Assembly (NCBI GenBank): GCA_045658645.1
Contig: JAZOVJ010000054.1
Location: 1-64,000 of the forward strand
From: UBA1738 sp045658645
GTDB lineage: Bacteria > Bacillota > Clostridia > UBA1381
DNA length: 64,000 nucleotides
Reading direction: 5' to 3'
Under the pieces are notes generated by a model. The model made no database searches and was not told the origin of the DNA. It was given only the letters and a program-made list of their open reading frames with translations. The position numbers and the translations under genes were made by a program. Numbering within the stretch: the first letter of the stretch is position 1; the number at the start of each line of letters is the position of its first letter. Shown piece by piece: positions 46,518 through 54,938 of this stretch.

Positions 46518-48131
46518 TTACCCACGAAAATGGGTAAGTTCTTCTTTTTTTACGGCACCAAACAGAGTAAGTGACAGTGAATAGCAAACAAAAGCCATCA
46601 GCATCGTTGATAAAAAGCCTGAATAGATATTTCTTGTAAGGTGTATCAGCGGATTCAAGACAAGATATGTCACAAAAAGCATAATAACCGTTGCTGAAAA
46701 TACTTTCCCAAAATCTTTTAAGGATACAGGCGTTATGTTAAAATCCTTTTTAATTCTTCTCATATTCAGTATAAAGTAGATGACATTTGCCAAAAATGTT
46801 GCGATTATAGCGCCTAAAATATTCAACTGCGGAATTGGAATAAGCACGAACGTCAGTACAATTTTAATAAGGTTGCAGGACGTTATGTACTTAAATGGCG
46901 TCATAATATTCCCCGATGCGTGAAGTACGGCACAGTAAAACTGGGACAGGGCAGAAAACACCAATATTGGCGCCATAGCCGAAAGCATAAGCTGTGATGC
47001 GGTGTTTTTGAACAGTATGTAAAGAATTTCTTTTGAGAAAAGCATCAGAATACCGCTTGCGGGAAGGGATATTAGCAGAATGGTTTTGGCAGCCATAGAC
47101 ACGGTTTTTGTAAGGCGTGTATAATTTTTTGAAACAATTCCTCCTGATACGACAGGTAATATGGCTACTCCAAAGGACGCTAAAACCCCTGACGGAAGAT
47201 TGAAAACAGTCGCCGCATATCCCGAATATGCACCATAAAGCCACCTTGCACCGTCAAGTGACAGCTTTCCACCCTCCGACAGCGAGCTGAAAATATCGGT
47301 GAAAGGAGAATATGTGGCGATAAAATCCCTTGCCTGATTTTCTGAAAAAGTGATGTTAGTAAGCTGGGAGCGGATGACTGATGCGTCCCAAAGCCCTAAA
47401 AGCCCTGAAACGAGAGCACAGGCGGTCATAGGAACTGCCACCGAAACCAGTGTTTTCACAATTTTTCTGCGTGAGACAATACGTTTTTCAAATTGCAGAT
47501 TTTTTCTGTAAGGTATATATAAAAGGAACAATATGAGAGTTGCCACTGCTTCACCGATGGTTACGCCGAAGATGGCAGCACCGGATGTGTATTTTACAGG
47601 AAAGGAAGAGAACCAGAATGCCAGAAGATACCCGAATATCAGCTTTACAAGTGCTTCTATTACCTGAGAAATGGCAGTTGGCGTCTGACAGGCATACCCC
47701 TGATAACAGCTTTTATAAACGCATCCTATGGCTACAAAAAATATGGAGGGCGCTATTGCTTTTATGGCAAAAACTGCCTTGGGGTCTTTCATAGAAAGTG
47801 CAAAAAAGTCTGCACAAAAAAACATAACAAGGCTTGCAAGAAGACCAAGCATTGACATCATAAGGAAAGAAAGCTTTACAGAAAAGCGTATATTTCCGTA
47901 TCTTTTAAGTGCCAGCTCGCCTGATACATAACGTGAAATTGCAAATGGAAGCCCCGAGGTGATGAGCGACAAAAGCATTATGTAAACGGAAAAGGCGGTC
48001 TGGTAAATCGCCATACCCTGTTCGCCTAAAATATAGGTTAAAGGGATTTTTAAAACGGCGCCAAGGATTTTTGATATGGCATTTGCGGATATTAAAATAA
48101 GAGTGCCTCTAAAAAATGATTCCGATTTCAT
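46518..48131 (-). CDS. SpoVB/MurJ-family lipid flippase
   Basis: A 537-residue polytopic membrane protein with about fourteen helices of the MOP superfamily. The N-terminal pattern GTLILISANAISKILGAVLKIP, in part, and LGEQGMAIYQTAFSVY are typical of SpoVB and related lipid II flippases of Firmicutes. SpoVB is needed for spore cortex synthesis, while vegetative paralogues export wall precursors; the sequence does not decide. The gene is a single unit, on the opposite strand from hup. Confidence 0.85.
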   Translation of the reverse strand: MKSESFFRGTLILISANAISKILGAVLKIPLTYILGEQGMAIYQTAFSVYIMLLSLITSGLPFAISRYVSGELALKRYGNIRFSVKLSFLMMSMLGLLASLVMFFCADFFALSMKDPKAVFAIKAIAPSIFFVAIGCVYKSCYQGYACQTPTAISQVIEALVKLIFGYLLAFWFSSFPVKYTSGAAIFGVTIGEAVATLILFLLYIPYRKNLQFEKRIVSRRKIVKTLVSVAVPMTACALVSGLLGLWDASVIRSQLTNITFSENQARDFIATYSPFTDIFSSLSEGGKLSLDGARWLYGAYSGYAATVFNLPSGVLASFGVAILPVVSGGIVSKNYTRLTKTVSMAAKTILLISLPASGILMLFSKEILYILFKNTASQLMLSAMAPILVFSALSQFYCAVLHASGNIMTPFKYITSCNLIKIVLTFVLIPIPQLNILGAIIATFLANVIYFILNMRRIKKDFNITPVSLKDFGKVFSATVIMLFVTYLVLNPLIHLTRNIYSGFLSTMLMAFVCYSLSLTLFGAVKKEELTHFRG

Positions 48132-48280
48132 AACCCCTCGATTCTGCCCGTTTTAATAAGGGCAACCGGTTTTTACATTAAAAAACTGAAATTCAACTGA
48201 TTTTATATATCTTTTTTGTTAAAATCAACAATAATTGTCAAGGAATTTCAAGAAAAATGCTAAATTTTCACAGAAAGCTA

Positions 48281-48309
48281 TTGACAAGCATAGATATTTA
48301 TAATAAAAT
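48281..48309 (+). promoter_or_regulatory. Sigma-A promoter of hup
   Basis: Exact TTGACA (48281-48286), 17 bp, TAAAAT (48304-48309). A TATAAT is also present 5 bases upstream of this -10 but with wrong spacing. Confidence 0.8.
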
Positions 48310-48375
48310 GTTATTCAGTAGGGGAATGGTTAATTCCCGAAATAAAAAAAACAATTTTTTTAGGAGGATACATTT

Positions 48376-48651
48376 ATGAACAAGACAGAATTAGTTGCAG
48401 CTGTTGCAGAAAAAGCAGCATTATCAAAGAAAGATGCTGAAAAGGCAGTTAGCGCAGTAGTTGATACAATTACAGCAGCTCTTGCAGACGGCGACAAAGT
48501 TCAGTTAGTTGGTTTCGGTACATTCGAAGTTAGAGAAAGAGCAGCAAGAACAGGTAAGAACCCAAGAACAGGCGCTGCTATCAAAATTGCAGCTTCTAAG
48601 GTTCCTGCATTCAAGGCTGGACAGGCTTTCAAGAACACAGTTAACAAATAA
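48376..48651 (+). CDS. hup: HU-family DNA-binding protein
   Basis: A 91-residue nucleoid protein that bends DNA. The start MNKTELVAAVAEKAALSKKD in part, LVGFGTFEVRERAARTGKNPRTG and the end VPAFKAGQAFKNTV are canonical HU. The ribosome site is a perfect AGGAGG. Codon use is very biased towards GCA, AAG and GTT, as expected for a highly expressed gene. Confidence 0.97.
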   Translation: MNKTELVAAVAEKAALSKKDAEKAVSAVVDTITAALADGDKVQLVGFGTFEVRERAARTGKNPRTGAAIKIAASKVPAFKAGQAFKNTVNK

Positions 48652-48664
48652 TTGCGTAAGATTC

Positions 48665-48696
48665 GAAGCTCCTCAAGTTCTTGAGGAGCTTCTTTT
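48665..48696 (+). terminator. Terminator of hup
   Basis: A perfect 13-bp stem, GAAGCTCCTCAAG with CTTGAGGAGCTTC, a 2-base loop and four T. Confidence 0.88.
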
Positions 48697-48716
48697 CGTT
48701 ATAGTCGGAGGGATAT

Positions 48717-48956
48717 ATGAGACTTGATAAATATTTAAAGGTATCCAGGCTTATAAAAAGAAGAACAGTTGCAAATGAAGCTTGTGACAACCAGAGAATT
48801 CAGGTAAACGGGCGGATTGTCAAGGCGTCTTATGATGTAAAAGTCGGCGATATAATAGAGATAAAAATGGGCGAAAAAGTGGTTAAGGCAGAGGTTTTGC
48901 AGGTTTTGGAACACGCCTTGAAAAACGATGCAGCCTTAATGTATAAAATACTGTAA
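48717..48956 (+). CDS. S4-domain RNA-binding protein, RqcP (YabO)-like
   Basis: A 79-residue single S4 domain protein (MRLDKYLKVSRLIKRRTVAN and RIQVNGRIVKASYDVKVGD). RqcP/YabO members work with RqcH in ribosome quality control, holding the tRNA on the split 50S subunit during alanine tailing. The position between hup and yabP is the classic Firmicute order. GGAGG precedes the ATG. It ends before the yabP leader hairpin. Confidence 0.88.
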   Translation: MRLDKYLKVSRLIKRRTVANEACDNQRIQVNGRIVKASYDVKVGDIIEIKMGEKVVKAEVLQVLEHALKNDAALMYKIL

Positions 48957-49016
48957 TATAAAAAATGCATTCTCAATAAAATATACGGAGGGTGCATATT
49001 TAATAGCGTGAATACT

Positions 49017-49049
49017 GCTCCCTTTAAGTTTTAAAAAGGGAGCTTTTTT
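49017..49049 (+). terminator. Terminator overlapping the yabP ribosome binding site
   Basis: GCTCCCTTT (49017-49025) pairs with AAAGGGAGC (49035-49043), followed by six T (49044-49049) and then directly by the yabP ATG. The descending arm contains the yabP Shine-Dalgarno AAGGGAG, so the same hairpin can stop transcription and hide the ribosome site. Confidence 0.75.
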
Positions 49050-49331
49050 ATGATTGAACAAAATACAGAAAAACCAAAAATGAACCAGAAACTGATTTTA
49101 GAGGACAGAAGCAGGTTCTCTGTGGGACTTGTTGAGAATGTGGAGAACTTTTCAGAGGAGGAAATCCTTTTAAAGACGGCTTTGGGCGGACTTCTGGTTA
49201 CGGGAAAAAATCTTAAAATGGAGGATTTGTCAATAGAAAACGGCAACATTCTCTTAACGGGAAGAGTGGATAAGATTGAGTTTTCACAGATAAAGGAAAA
49301 ACACAGCTTTTTTAAGGATTTGTTCAGGTAA
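49050..49331 (+). CDS. yabP: Sporulation protein YabP
   Basis: A 93-residue YabP family protein. The patterns LEDRSRFSVGLVENVENFSEEE in part, LKTALGGLLVTGKNLKMEDLSIENG and LTGRVDKIEFSQ match the beta-rich domain required for sporulation in Bacillus. It overlaps yabQ by one base (TAATG), so the two are coupled. Its start lies immediately after the intrinsic terminator described here. Confidence 0.9.
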   Translation: MIEQNTEKPKMNQKLILEDRSRFSVGLVENVENFSEEEILLKTALGGLLVTGKNLKMEDLSIENGNILLTGRVDKIEFSQIKEKHSFFKDLFR

Positions 49332-49771
49332 TGGTAGTTTCTTTGGAGTACGAATTATTAACCTTTTTCTCATCAATAGTCCTTGCCGTTTTGGTGGGCG
49401 TTTTGTACGATTTTTTTAGGGTGTTGAGAAAGTTCACAAAAATAACTGTTTTATGGGACGTTTTGATGTGGATTTCTGTTATTATCCTGACATGTGCGGT
49501 GTGGTTTTTGGTGTTGAACGGTGAAGTGAGATGGTATACGATTTTAGGCTCGTTTTTTTCAGGGGTTATATACCTTCTGACTCTGTCAAAATACGTGTAT
49601 CTGGTGCTTTATTTTCTGGCGGATAAAATTTACTTTCTTTTTCACATAATTTTCAAAATTCTATTGACACCGCTTGCTTTTTTATGTAAAATAATAAGTG
49701 TATATGTTATAAGGGCAAGACTTAAGTTTTCTAAGAAAGTTGAAGAGAAAGATGATGAAAAAAAGGCCTAA
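49331..49771 (+). CDS. yabQ: Spore cortex biosynthesis protein YabQ
   Basis: A 146-residue membrane protein with about four helices (FSSIVLAVLVGVLYDFFRVLR, LMWISVIILTCAVWFLV, and two more), as in YabQ, which is needed for spore cortex formation. The basic C-terminus ends EEKDDEKKA. It is translationally coupled to yabP and its end overlaps the divIC start. Confidence 0.9.
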   Translation: MVVSLEYELLTFFSSIVLAVLVGVLYDFFRVLRKFTKITVLWDVLMWISVIILTCAVWFLVLNGEVRWYTILGSFFSGVIYLLTLSKYVYLVLYFLADKIYFLFHIIFKILLTPLAFLCKIISVYVIRARLKFSKKVEEKDDEKKA

Positions 49772-50054
49772 ACTAAAAGTGAATATTGCCACTCTTTCAA
49801 TACTTCTGGCAGCCTTGGTTTCTGTTGGAATGATAATTAAAGGCGTTATGTATCAGCCTGCGATTTCTGCCCACGAAAAAAGAAAAGCAGAAATTCAGGA
49901 AAGCATAGAATACGAAAAGCAGAGAATCAAGGAAATTGACGAAGTCACCCAGAAGGTCGGAACTGACGAGTACACAGAAAAAGTTGCAAGAGAAAAGCTT
50001 GGTATGATTAAATCGGACGAAATCGTATTCGTAGACATATCAGGACAGAAATAA
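49752..50054 (+). CDS. divIC: Septum formation initiator, DivIC/FtsB family
   Basis: A bitopic protein of 100 residues with a basic N-terminus, one transmembrane segment (IATLSILLAALVSVGMIIKG), a coiled coil (KAEIQESIEYEKQRIKEID) and the YTEKVAREKLGMIKSDEIVF end shared by DivIC/FtsB. It is expected to pair with FtsL and FtsQ in the divisome. The ATG at 49752 is chosen over a TTG at 49740; a second ATG follows at once. It overlaps yabQ by 20 bases. Confidence 0.88.
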   Translation: MMKKRPKLKVNIATLSILLAALVSVGMIIKGVMYQPAISAHEKRKAEIQESIEYEKQRIKEIDEVTQKVGTDEYTEKVAREKLGMIKSDEIVFVDISGQK

Positions 50055-50074
50055 ATGAAGGGAAATACACAAAT

Positions 50075-50518
50075 ATGTCATTGGAAAAAGGTAGCATAGT
50101 CGATGGAAAGGTTACAGGCGTAATGCCTTTCGGGGCGTTTGTTTCGTTACCTGATAACAAAACAGGACTTGTGCACATTTCCGAAATCACAAAGGAATAT
50201 GTAAAAGATATTAATGATCACATAAAACAGGGTGACGAGGTTAAGGTAAAGGTTATTGACATTGATAAAAACGGAAAAATTAACCTTTCCATAAGGCAGG
50301 CACAGGTGTCTGAAAAGAAAAATAAGAGACAGGAAAAGCCTTCAGGACCTATTCGACCTGCGGATATTGACTGGTTTGCCAAAAGCGATGAGGACTTATC
50401 TTTTGAGGACAAGCTGTCCCGCTTTAAAAAAGACGCAGATGAAAAGATGCTTGCGCTTAAGCGTTCAAACGAATCAAAGCGTTCAGGCGGTTATCACAGA
50501 GGCGGCGGTACATATTGA
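50075..50518 (+). CDS. S1-domain RNA-binding protein (YabR-like)
   Basis: A 147-residue protein with one N-terminal S1 domain (GSIVDGKVTGVMPFGAFVSL, LVHISEITKEYV, VKVKVIDIDKNGKINLSIRQA) and a basic, disordered tail. It resembles the general stress protein YabR/CvfD, which binds ribosomes. The gene order divIC-yabR is common in Firmicutes. A terminator follows. Confidence 0.85.
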   Translation: MSLEKGSIVDGKVTGVMPFGAFVSLPDNKTGLVHISEITKEYVKDINDHIKQGDEVKVKVIDIDKNGKINLSIRQAQVSEKKNKRQEKPSGPIRPADIDWFAKSDEDLSFEDKLSRFKKDADEKMLALKRSNESKRSGGYHRGGGTY

Positions 50519-50522
50519 TGTT

Positions 50523-50548
50523 AAAGGGGGATGTTATATCCCCCTTTT
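50523..50548 (+). terminator. Terminator of the yabP-yabQ-divIC-S1 operon
   Basis: AAAGGGGGAT (50523-50532) pairs with ATCCCCCTTT (50538-50547), followed by T. Confidence 0.88.
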
Positions 50549-50577
50549 ATGTGTTTTTTTAAGGAAAGGATTTTAAA

Positions 50578-52020
50578 ATGAGAGACAGACTAAACCTGAC
50601 ACTTTTAACGGACTTTTATGAGTTCACAATGTCTCACGGCTTCTTTGCCGAAGGTGTGGGAGACAGGATTGCATATTTTGATATGTTTTTCAGAACTGTT
50701 CCGTCAGACGGCGGATTTGCTATTATGGCAGGGGTTGAACAGCTTATTGAATACCTTAAAAATCTTAACTTCACGAAAGAGGATATTGAATATTTAAGAA
50801 GTAAAAATCTTTTCTCGGAAGAATACCTTAAATATCTTGAGAATTTTGAGTTCAAGTGCGATGTCTGGTGCATTCCTGAAGGCACACCGATATTCCCGAA
50901 AGAGCCTATCGTGGTGGTAAGAGGACCTATTGCGCAGGCACAGTTCATTGAAACGATGGTACTATTAACAATAAATCACCAGAGCCTTATCGCGACAAAG
51001 GCGGACAGAATTGTGAGGGCTGCTGACGGAAGACCGGTAATGGAGTTTGGCTCAAGACGTGCGCAAGGCGCAGATGCTGCAATTTTAGGTGCAAGAGCCG
51101 CTTATATCGGTGGATGTGTTGGAACTGCCTGTGCTATGGCGGATAGAGAATACGGCGTTCCGGCACTTGGAACAATGGCACACAGCTGGGTGCAGATGTT
51201 TGACACAGAGTATGACGCATTTTATGCATATGCTAAAAGATATCCTGATAACTGCACGCTTTTGGTAGACACCTATAATGTTTTAAAGTCGGGGATTCCG
51301 AATGCAATCCGTGTATTTGACGAGGTTCTAAAACCACTTGGAAAAAGACCGAAGGGTGTTCGTATTGACTCGGGTGATATTACTTATCTTTCTAAAAAGT
51401 GCAGAAAGATGCTTGATGATGCGGGATATCCTGATTGCGGAATTTGTGCATCAAACTCACTTGACGAATATATCATTAGAGATACTCTTATGCAGGGCGC
51501 AAAAATAGACTCATTCGGCGTTGGCGAAAGGCTTATAACTTCAAAGGAATCACCTGTTTTCGGCGGTGTTTATAAGCTCGTTGCCGTTGAAGATGAAAAC
51601 GGAGATGTGACACCTAAAATAAAGGTTTCAGAAAATGTTGCAAAGATAACAACTCCGGGCTTCAAACAGGTTTACCGACTTTATTCAAAGGAATCGGGAG
51701 CGGCTATTGCAGATGTTATGACACTGTTTGATGAAGTTATAGATGCGGACGAGCCGTATGAACTTTTCGACCCCGAACATACATGGAAGAGAAAAAAGGT
51801 TACAGACTACTACGTAAGACCGCTTTTGAAACAGATTTTCAAAGAGGGAAAATGTGTTTATGAAAACCCTGATATCCACGTTCTTCGTGAGTACTGTAAG
51901 CTTGAAACAGAAAAGCTTTGGGACGAGGTTAAGAGATTTGAAAATCCGCACAAATACTACGTAGACCTATCACCAAGCTTGTGGAAGATGAAATACGATT
52001 TATTGGAGAAATTTCAGTAA
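50578..52020 (+). CDS. pncB: Nicotinate phosphoribosyltransferase
   Basis: PncB converts nicotinate and PRPP to nicotinate mononucleotide, the entry to NAD salvage. The 480 residues begin LTLLTDFYEFTMSHGFF and include MEFGSRRAQGADAAI, GTMAHSWVQMF and RIDSGDITYLSKK, hallmarks of the family. AAGGA precedes the ATG. It pairs with the nicotinamidase-like gene at 5.7 kb. The stop codon overlaps the next gene's start (TAATG). Confidence 0.95.
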   Translation: MRDRLNLTLLTDFYEFTMSHGFFAEGVGDRIAYFDMFFRTVPSDGGFAIMAGVEQLIEYLKNLNFTKEDIEYLRSKNLFSEEYLKYLENFEFKCDVWCIPEGTPIFPKEPIVVVRGPIAQAQFIETMVLLTINHQSLIATKADRIVRAADGRPVMEFGSRRAQGADAAILGARAAYIGGCVGTACAMADREYGVPALGTMAHSWVQMFDTEYDAFYAYAKRYPDNCTLLVDTYNVLKSGIPNAIRVFDEVLKPLGKRPKGVRIDSGDITYLSKKCRKMLDDAGYPDCGICASNSLDEYIIRDTLMQGAKIDSFGVGERLITSKESPVFGGVYKLVAVEDENGDVTPKIKVSENVAKITTPGFKQVYRLYSKESGAAIADVMTLFDEVIDADEPYELFDPEHTWKRKKVTDYYVRPLLKQIFKEGKCVYENPDIHVLREYCKLETEKLWDEVKRFENPHKYYVDLSPSLWKMKYDLLEKFQ

Positions 52021-53054
52021 TGGACACACTTATAATAAAGGACATAAACAGTCAAAACCTTGAGTTAGCAGGCAAAATAATCCGCAAGGGCGGTACAGTG
52101 TGTTTCCCGACAGAAACCGTGTACGGACTTGGCGCTTCTGCGTATGATGAGGATGCAATTGCCAAAATATACGAGGCAAAAGGAAGACCGTCCGACAATC
52201 CGCTTATTGTTCATATCCCTGATGTTTCAGAGGTGAAAAAGGTGGCGAGAGAAGTGCCTGATGCAGCAAAAAAACTGTTCGAGGCATTTGCGCCGGGACC
52301 TTTTACCCTGATACTTAAAAAAAATCCTGAAATTGCGGACAGGGTTACGGCAGGTCTTGATACTGTAGGAGTAAGAATACCGTCACATCCTGTGGCACGT
52401 GATTTTCTTAAGGCAGCAGGCGTGCCTGTTGCGGCACCAAGCAGTAATATTTCGGGGAAGCCAAGCCCGACAAAAGCAGAACACGTAATTGCAGATATGA
52501 ACGGCAGAGTTGATGCTATAATCTGTGGCGGAGCCTCCGAGGTTGGAGTTGAGTCCACAATAATTGATATGACAGACAAAGTGCCTGTTATATTAAGACC
52601 GGGCGGTATAACCCCTGAGGATATTAAACGCGTTTTGGGAGAGGTTAAAATTGACAGGCACGTTTTAGAGTCTGTGAATGTTAAAGAACAGCCCAAATGC
52701 CCGGGTATGAAGTACAAACACTATGCACCTGATGCGGATGTAACAGTTGTTTCGGGGGATATTGCTGATACTGAAAAGAAAATTTTGGAGCTTGTTTTAG
52801 AAGAAAAACAAAAAGGCAACCGTGTCGGCGTTCTTGCAAGATGCGATGCGGGATATGGTGCGGACGCATTCATATCATCAGGAAACGATAATTCAGAACT
52901 TGCGAAAGTGCTGTTTGATGCACTTCGTCAGTTTGACAAGGAAAATATTGATATCTGCTTTGTTCAGTTTACAGGCGATGGCGGAATAAGCCTTGCCGTT
53001 AAAAACAGACTGTTTAAGGCGGCAGGGAACAAGGTAATATATACGGAGGAATAA
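52020..53054 (+). CDS. ywlC: L-threonylcarbamoyladenylate synthase (Sua5/YwlC)
   Basis: This enzyme makes threonylcarbamoyl-AMP, the activated intermediate for t6A at position 37 of ANN-decoding tRNAs. The 344 residues have the YrdC domain (GGTVCFPTETVYGLGASA, KGRPSDNPLIVHI, VAAPSSNISGKPSPT) and the C-terminal Sua5 domain after SPGMKYKHYAP-like CPGMKYKHYAP. The ATG overlaps the pncB stop; an in-frame start at 51981 would lie inside pncB. TsaD, encoded about 0.9 kb downstream, uses its product. Confidence 0.95.
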   Translation: MDTLIIKDINSQNLELAGKIIRKGGTVCFPTETVYGLGASAYDEDAIAKIYEAKGRPSDNPLIVHIPDVSEVKKVAREVPDAAKKLFEAFAPGPFTLILKKNPEIADRVTAGLDTVGVRIPSHPVARDFLKAAGVPVAAPSSNISGKPSPTKAEHVIADMNGRVDAIICGGASEVGVESTIIDMTDKVPVILRPGGITPEDIKRVLGEVKIDRHVLESVNVKEQPKCPGMKYKHYAPDADVTVVSGDIADTEKKILELVLEEKQKGNRVGVLARCDAGYGADAFISSGNDNSELAKVLFDALRQFDKENIDICFVQFTGDGGISLAVKNRLFKAAGNKVIYTEE

Positions 53055-53492
53055 ATGAACGTATTATTCGTATGCACAGGCAATACCTGCAGAAGCCCTA
53101 TGGCAGCAGCTCTTTTTGATAAGATTGCGCAGGATAAGGATTTGCCGGTGAAAATTGAATCGGCAGGGCTTTATGCCAAGGACGGAGAGGGTGCATCGGC
53201 TGAGGCTATAGTTGCTATGAAAGCCTATGATATCGACCTTTTAGGGCATAGAGCAAAGACCATAAATGCAGAGCTTCTTGAAAGAAGCGACCTTGTTTTA
53301 ACAATGACAAATGCACATAAAATGGTTTTAGAACAGTATCTTCACGACAAGGTTTATACCCTTATGGAATTTGCAGGACTTTTAGGCGACATTCCTGACC
53401 CGTACGGAAAAGATGCAGATGAATACAAAAAGTGTGCCGAAAGCATATATCAGGCACTTTTGAAGGTGGCGGAAAAATTTGAATATAGCTAA
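53055..53492 (+). CDS. ywlE: Low-molecular-weight protein arginine phosphatase (YwlE)
   Basis: A 145-residue small phosphatase. The catalytic loop VCTGNTCRSPMA at the N-terminus carries the threonine that makes YwlE specific for phosphoarginine rather than phosphotyrosine, and the DIPDPYG loop holds the catalytic acid. YwlE reverses McsB protein-arginine phosphorylation. It starts directly after ywlC, the same neighbours as in Bacillus. Confidence 0.92.
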   Translation: MNVLFVCTGNTCRSPMAAALFDKIAQDKDLPVKIESAGLYAKDGEGASAEAIVAMKAYDIDLLGHRAKTINAELLERSDLVLTMTNAHKMVLEQYLHDKVYTLMEFAGLLGDIPDPYGKDADEYKKCAESIYQALLKVAEKFEYS

Positions 53493-53910
53493 AGCGACAA
53501 TCAAAGATGCGAAAGAGCTGGCAGTCTTGGACCAGCTTTGCTTTGCGGTTCCCTGGTCAGAAAAATCATTTTGCGAAGAACTTAAAAACCCTTTGGCGAC
53601 ATACTTTGTGGCAAAGGAAAACGGGGAAATCATAAGCTATGGCGGGATATGGAACGTGTCGGGAGAAGGACAGATTACCAACATTGCAGTCCATCCTGAT
53701 ATGCGAAAAAAAGGCATAGCATCAAAGATTTTAGAAGAGTTGATTAAAACTGCAGAATCTTGCGAAAAGATTTTTCTTGAGGTAAGAGTGAGTAATATTG
53801 CCGCAATAAGCCTTTATGAAAAGTACGGCTTTAAAAGGTGCGGCGTCAGAAAGAATTTTTACCATTCACCGCAAGAAGACGGAATTATAATGATACGAGA
53901 GGAAATGTAA
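53479..53910 (+). CDS. rimI: Ribosomal-protein-alanine N-acetyltransferase (RimI)
   Basis: A 143-residue GNAT acetyltransferase. The core ITNIAVHPDMRKKGIASKIL is motif A with the acetyl-CoA loop, followed by EVRVSNIAAISLYEKYGFK. The start is TTG inside the end of ywlE (14-base overlap) with GGTGGCGG upstream; no ATG lies close to the homologous start. It lies before tsaD, a widespread linkage to t6A genes. Confidence 0.88.
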   Translation: MNIAKATIKDAKELAVLDQLCFAVPWSEKSFCEELKNPLATYFVAKENGEIISYGGIWNVSGEGQITNIAVHPDMRKKGIASKILEELIKTAESCEKIFLEVRVSNIAAISLYEKYGFKRCGVRKNFYHSPQEDGIIMIREEM

Positions 53911-54917
53911 TGGACACATATATTCTTGGTATTGAAAGCTCCTGTGACGAAACAGCAGCGAGCGTTGTTAAAAACGGCAGAGAAGTTTTGTCAAACGTTA
54001 TAAATACACAGATTGATATACATAAAAAATATGGCGGAGTTGTGCCTGAAATTGCGTCAAGAAAGCATATTGAGAACATTGATGCGGTAATAGACGAGGC
54101 ACTTTCAAAGTCGGGAAAAACTCTTGACGATATAGATGCAATAGCCGTAACAAACGGACCGGGACTTGTTGGTGCGCTTTTAGTCGGGGTTTCCGAGGCA
54201 AAGGCTTTGGCTTATGCGAAAGGACTTCCGCTTGTGCCTGTTCATCATATAAGAGGACACATAACAGCAAACTTTTTGGCACATAAGGAGTTAGAACCGC
54301 CTTTTGTATGCCTTGTAGCATCGGGCGGACACTCACATATAGTAAATGTGAAAAGCTATACCGATTTTGAGGTTTTGGGTCGCACCCGTGACGATGCGGC
54401 AGGTGAGGCCTTTGATAAAATTGCAAGGGTATTAGGGCTGGGATATCCGGGCGGACCGCTTGTTGACAAGCTTGCCAAAGAGGGTAACCCGAAAGCCATA
54501 GACTTCCCGAGAGTCAAAATGGATAAGGATTCTCTGGACTTTAGTTTTTCAGGCGTAAAAACTGCGGTTATTAACTATATCCATAAGCTTGAGCAGAACG
54601 GACAGGAGATAAACCGAGCCGATGTTGCGGCAAGCTTTCAGGATGCAGTGACAGATGCCCTTTGTGAGCATACGATTGAGGGCGCAAAAAGAGTTGGTGC
54701 AAAGACCGTTGCTATTGCAGGCGGCGTTGCGGCAAACTCTGAACTGCGTTACAAGATGACGAAAGAATGTGAAAAGTTCGGCATAAACGTGGTGTATCCA
54801 CCGCCGGTACTTTGCACAGATAATGCTGCCATGATTGCAGCGGCAGGGTATTATTCATATATGGAAGGCGTAAGGGCTGACCTTGACCTTAATGCAATAC
54901 CAAACCTGCCACTATAA
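53910..54917 (+). CDS. tsaD: tRNA t6A transferase TsaD
   Basis: TsaD transfers the threonylcarbamoyl group to tRNA A37. The 335 residues contain the ASKHA-fold start LGIESSCDETAASVV, the metal-binding VPVHHIRGHITANF histidines (about 110-115), LVASGGHSH and the VAIAGGVAANSELR loop. The ATG overlaps the rimI stop; a longer frame to 53838 lies inside rimI. TsaB and TsaE genes, normally also needed, are not in the cluster. Confidence 0.96.
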   Translation: MDTYILGIESSCDETAASVVKNGREVLSNVINTQIDIHKKYGGVVPEIASRKHIENIDAVIDEALSKSGKTLDDIDAIAVTNGPGLVGALLVGVSEAKALAYAKGLPLVPVHHIRGHITANFLAHKELEPPFVCLVASGGHSHIVNVKSYTDFEVLGRTRDDAAGEAFDKIARVLGLGYPGGPLVDKLAKEGNPKAIDFPRVKMDKDSLDFSFSGVKTAVINYIHKLEQNGQEINRADVAASFQDAVTDALCEHTIEGAKRVGAKTVAIAGGVAANSELRYKMTKECEKFGINVVYPPPVLCTDNAAMIAAAGYYSYMEGVRADLDLNAIPNLPL

Positions 54918-54938
54918 AATTTTAGCGGAGAGAAAAAT

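Noticed and set aside
51981..52019. Upstream start for ywlC
   Set aside because: It lies within pncB; the ATG at 52020 overlaps the pncB stop in the usual coupled way.
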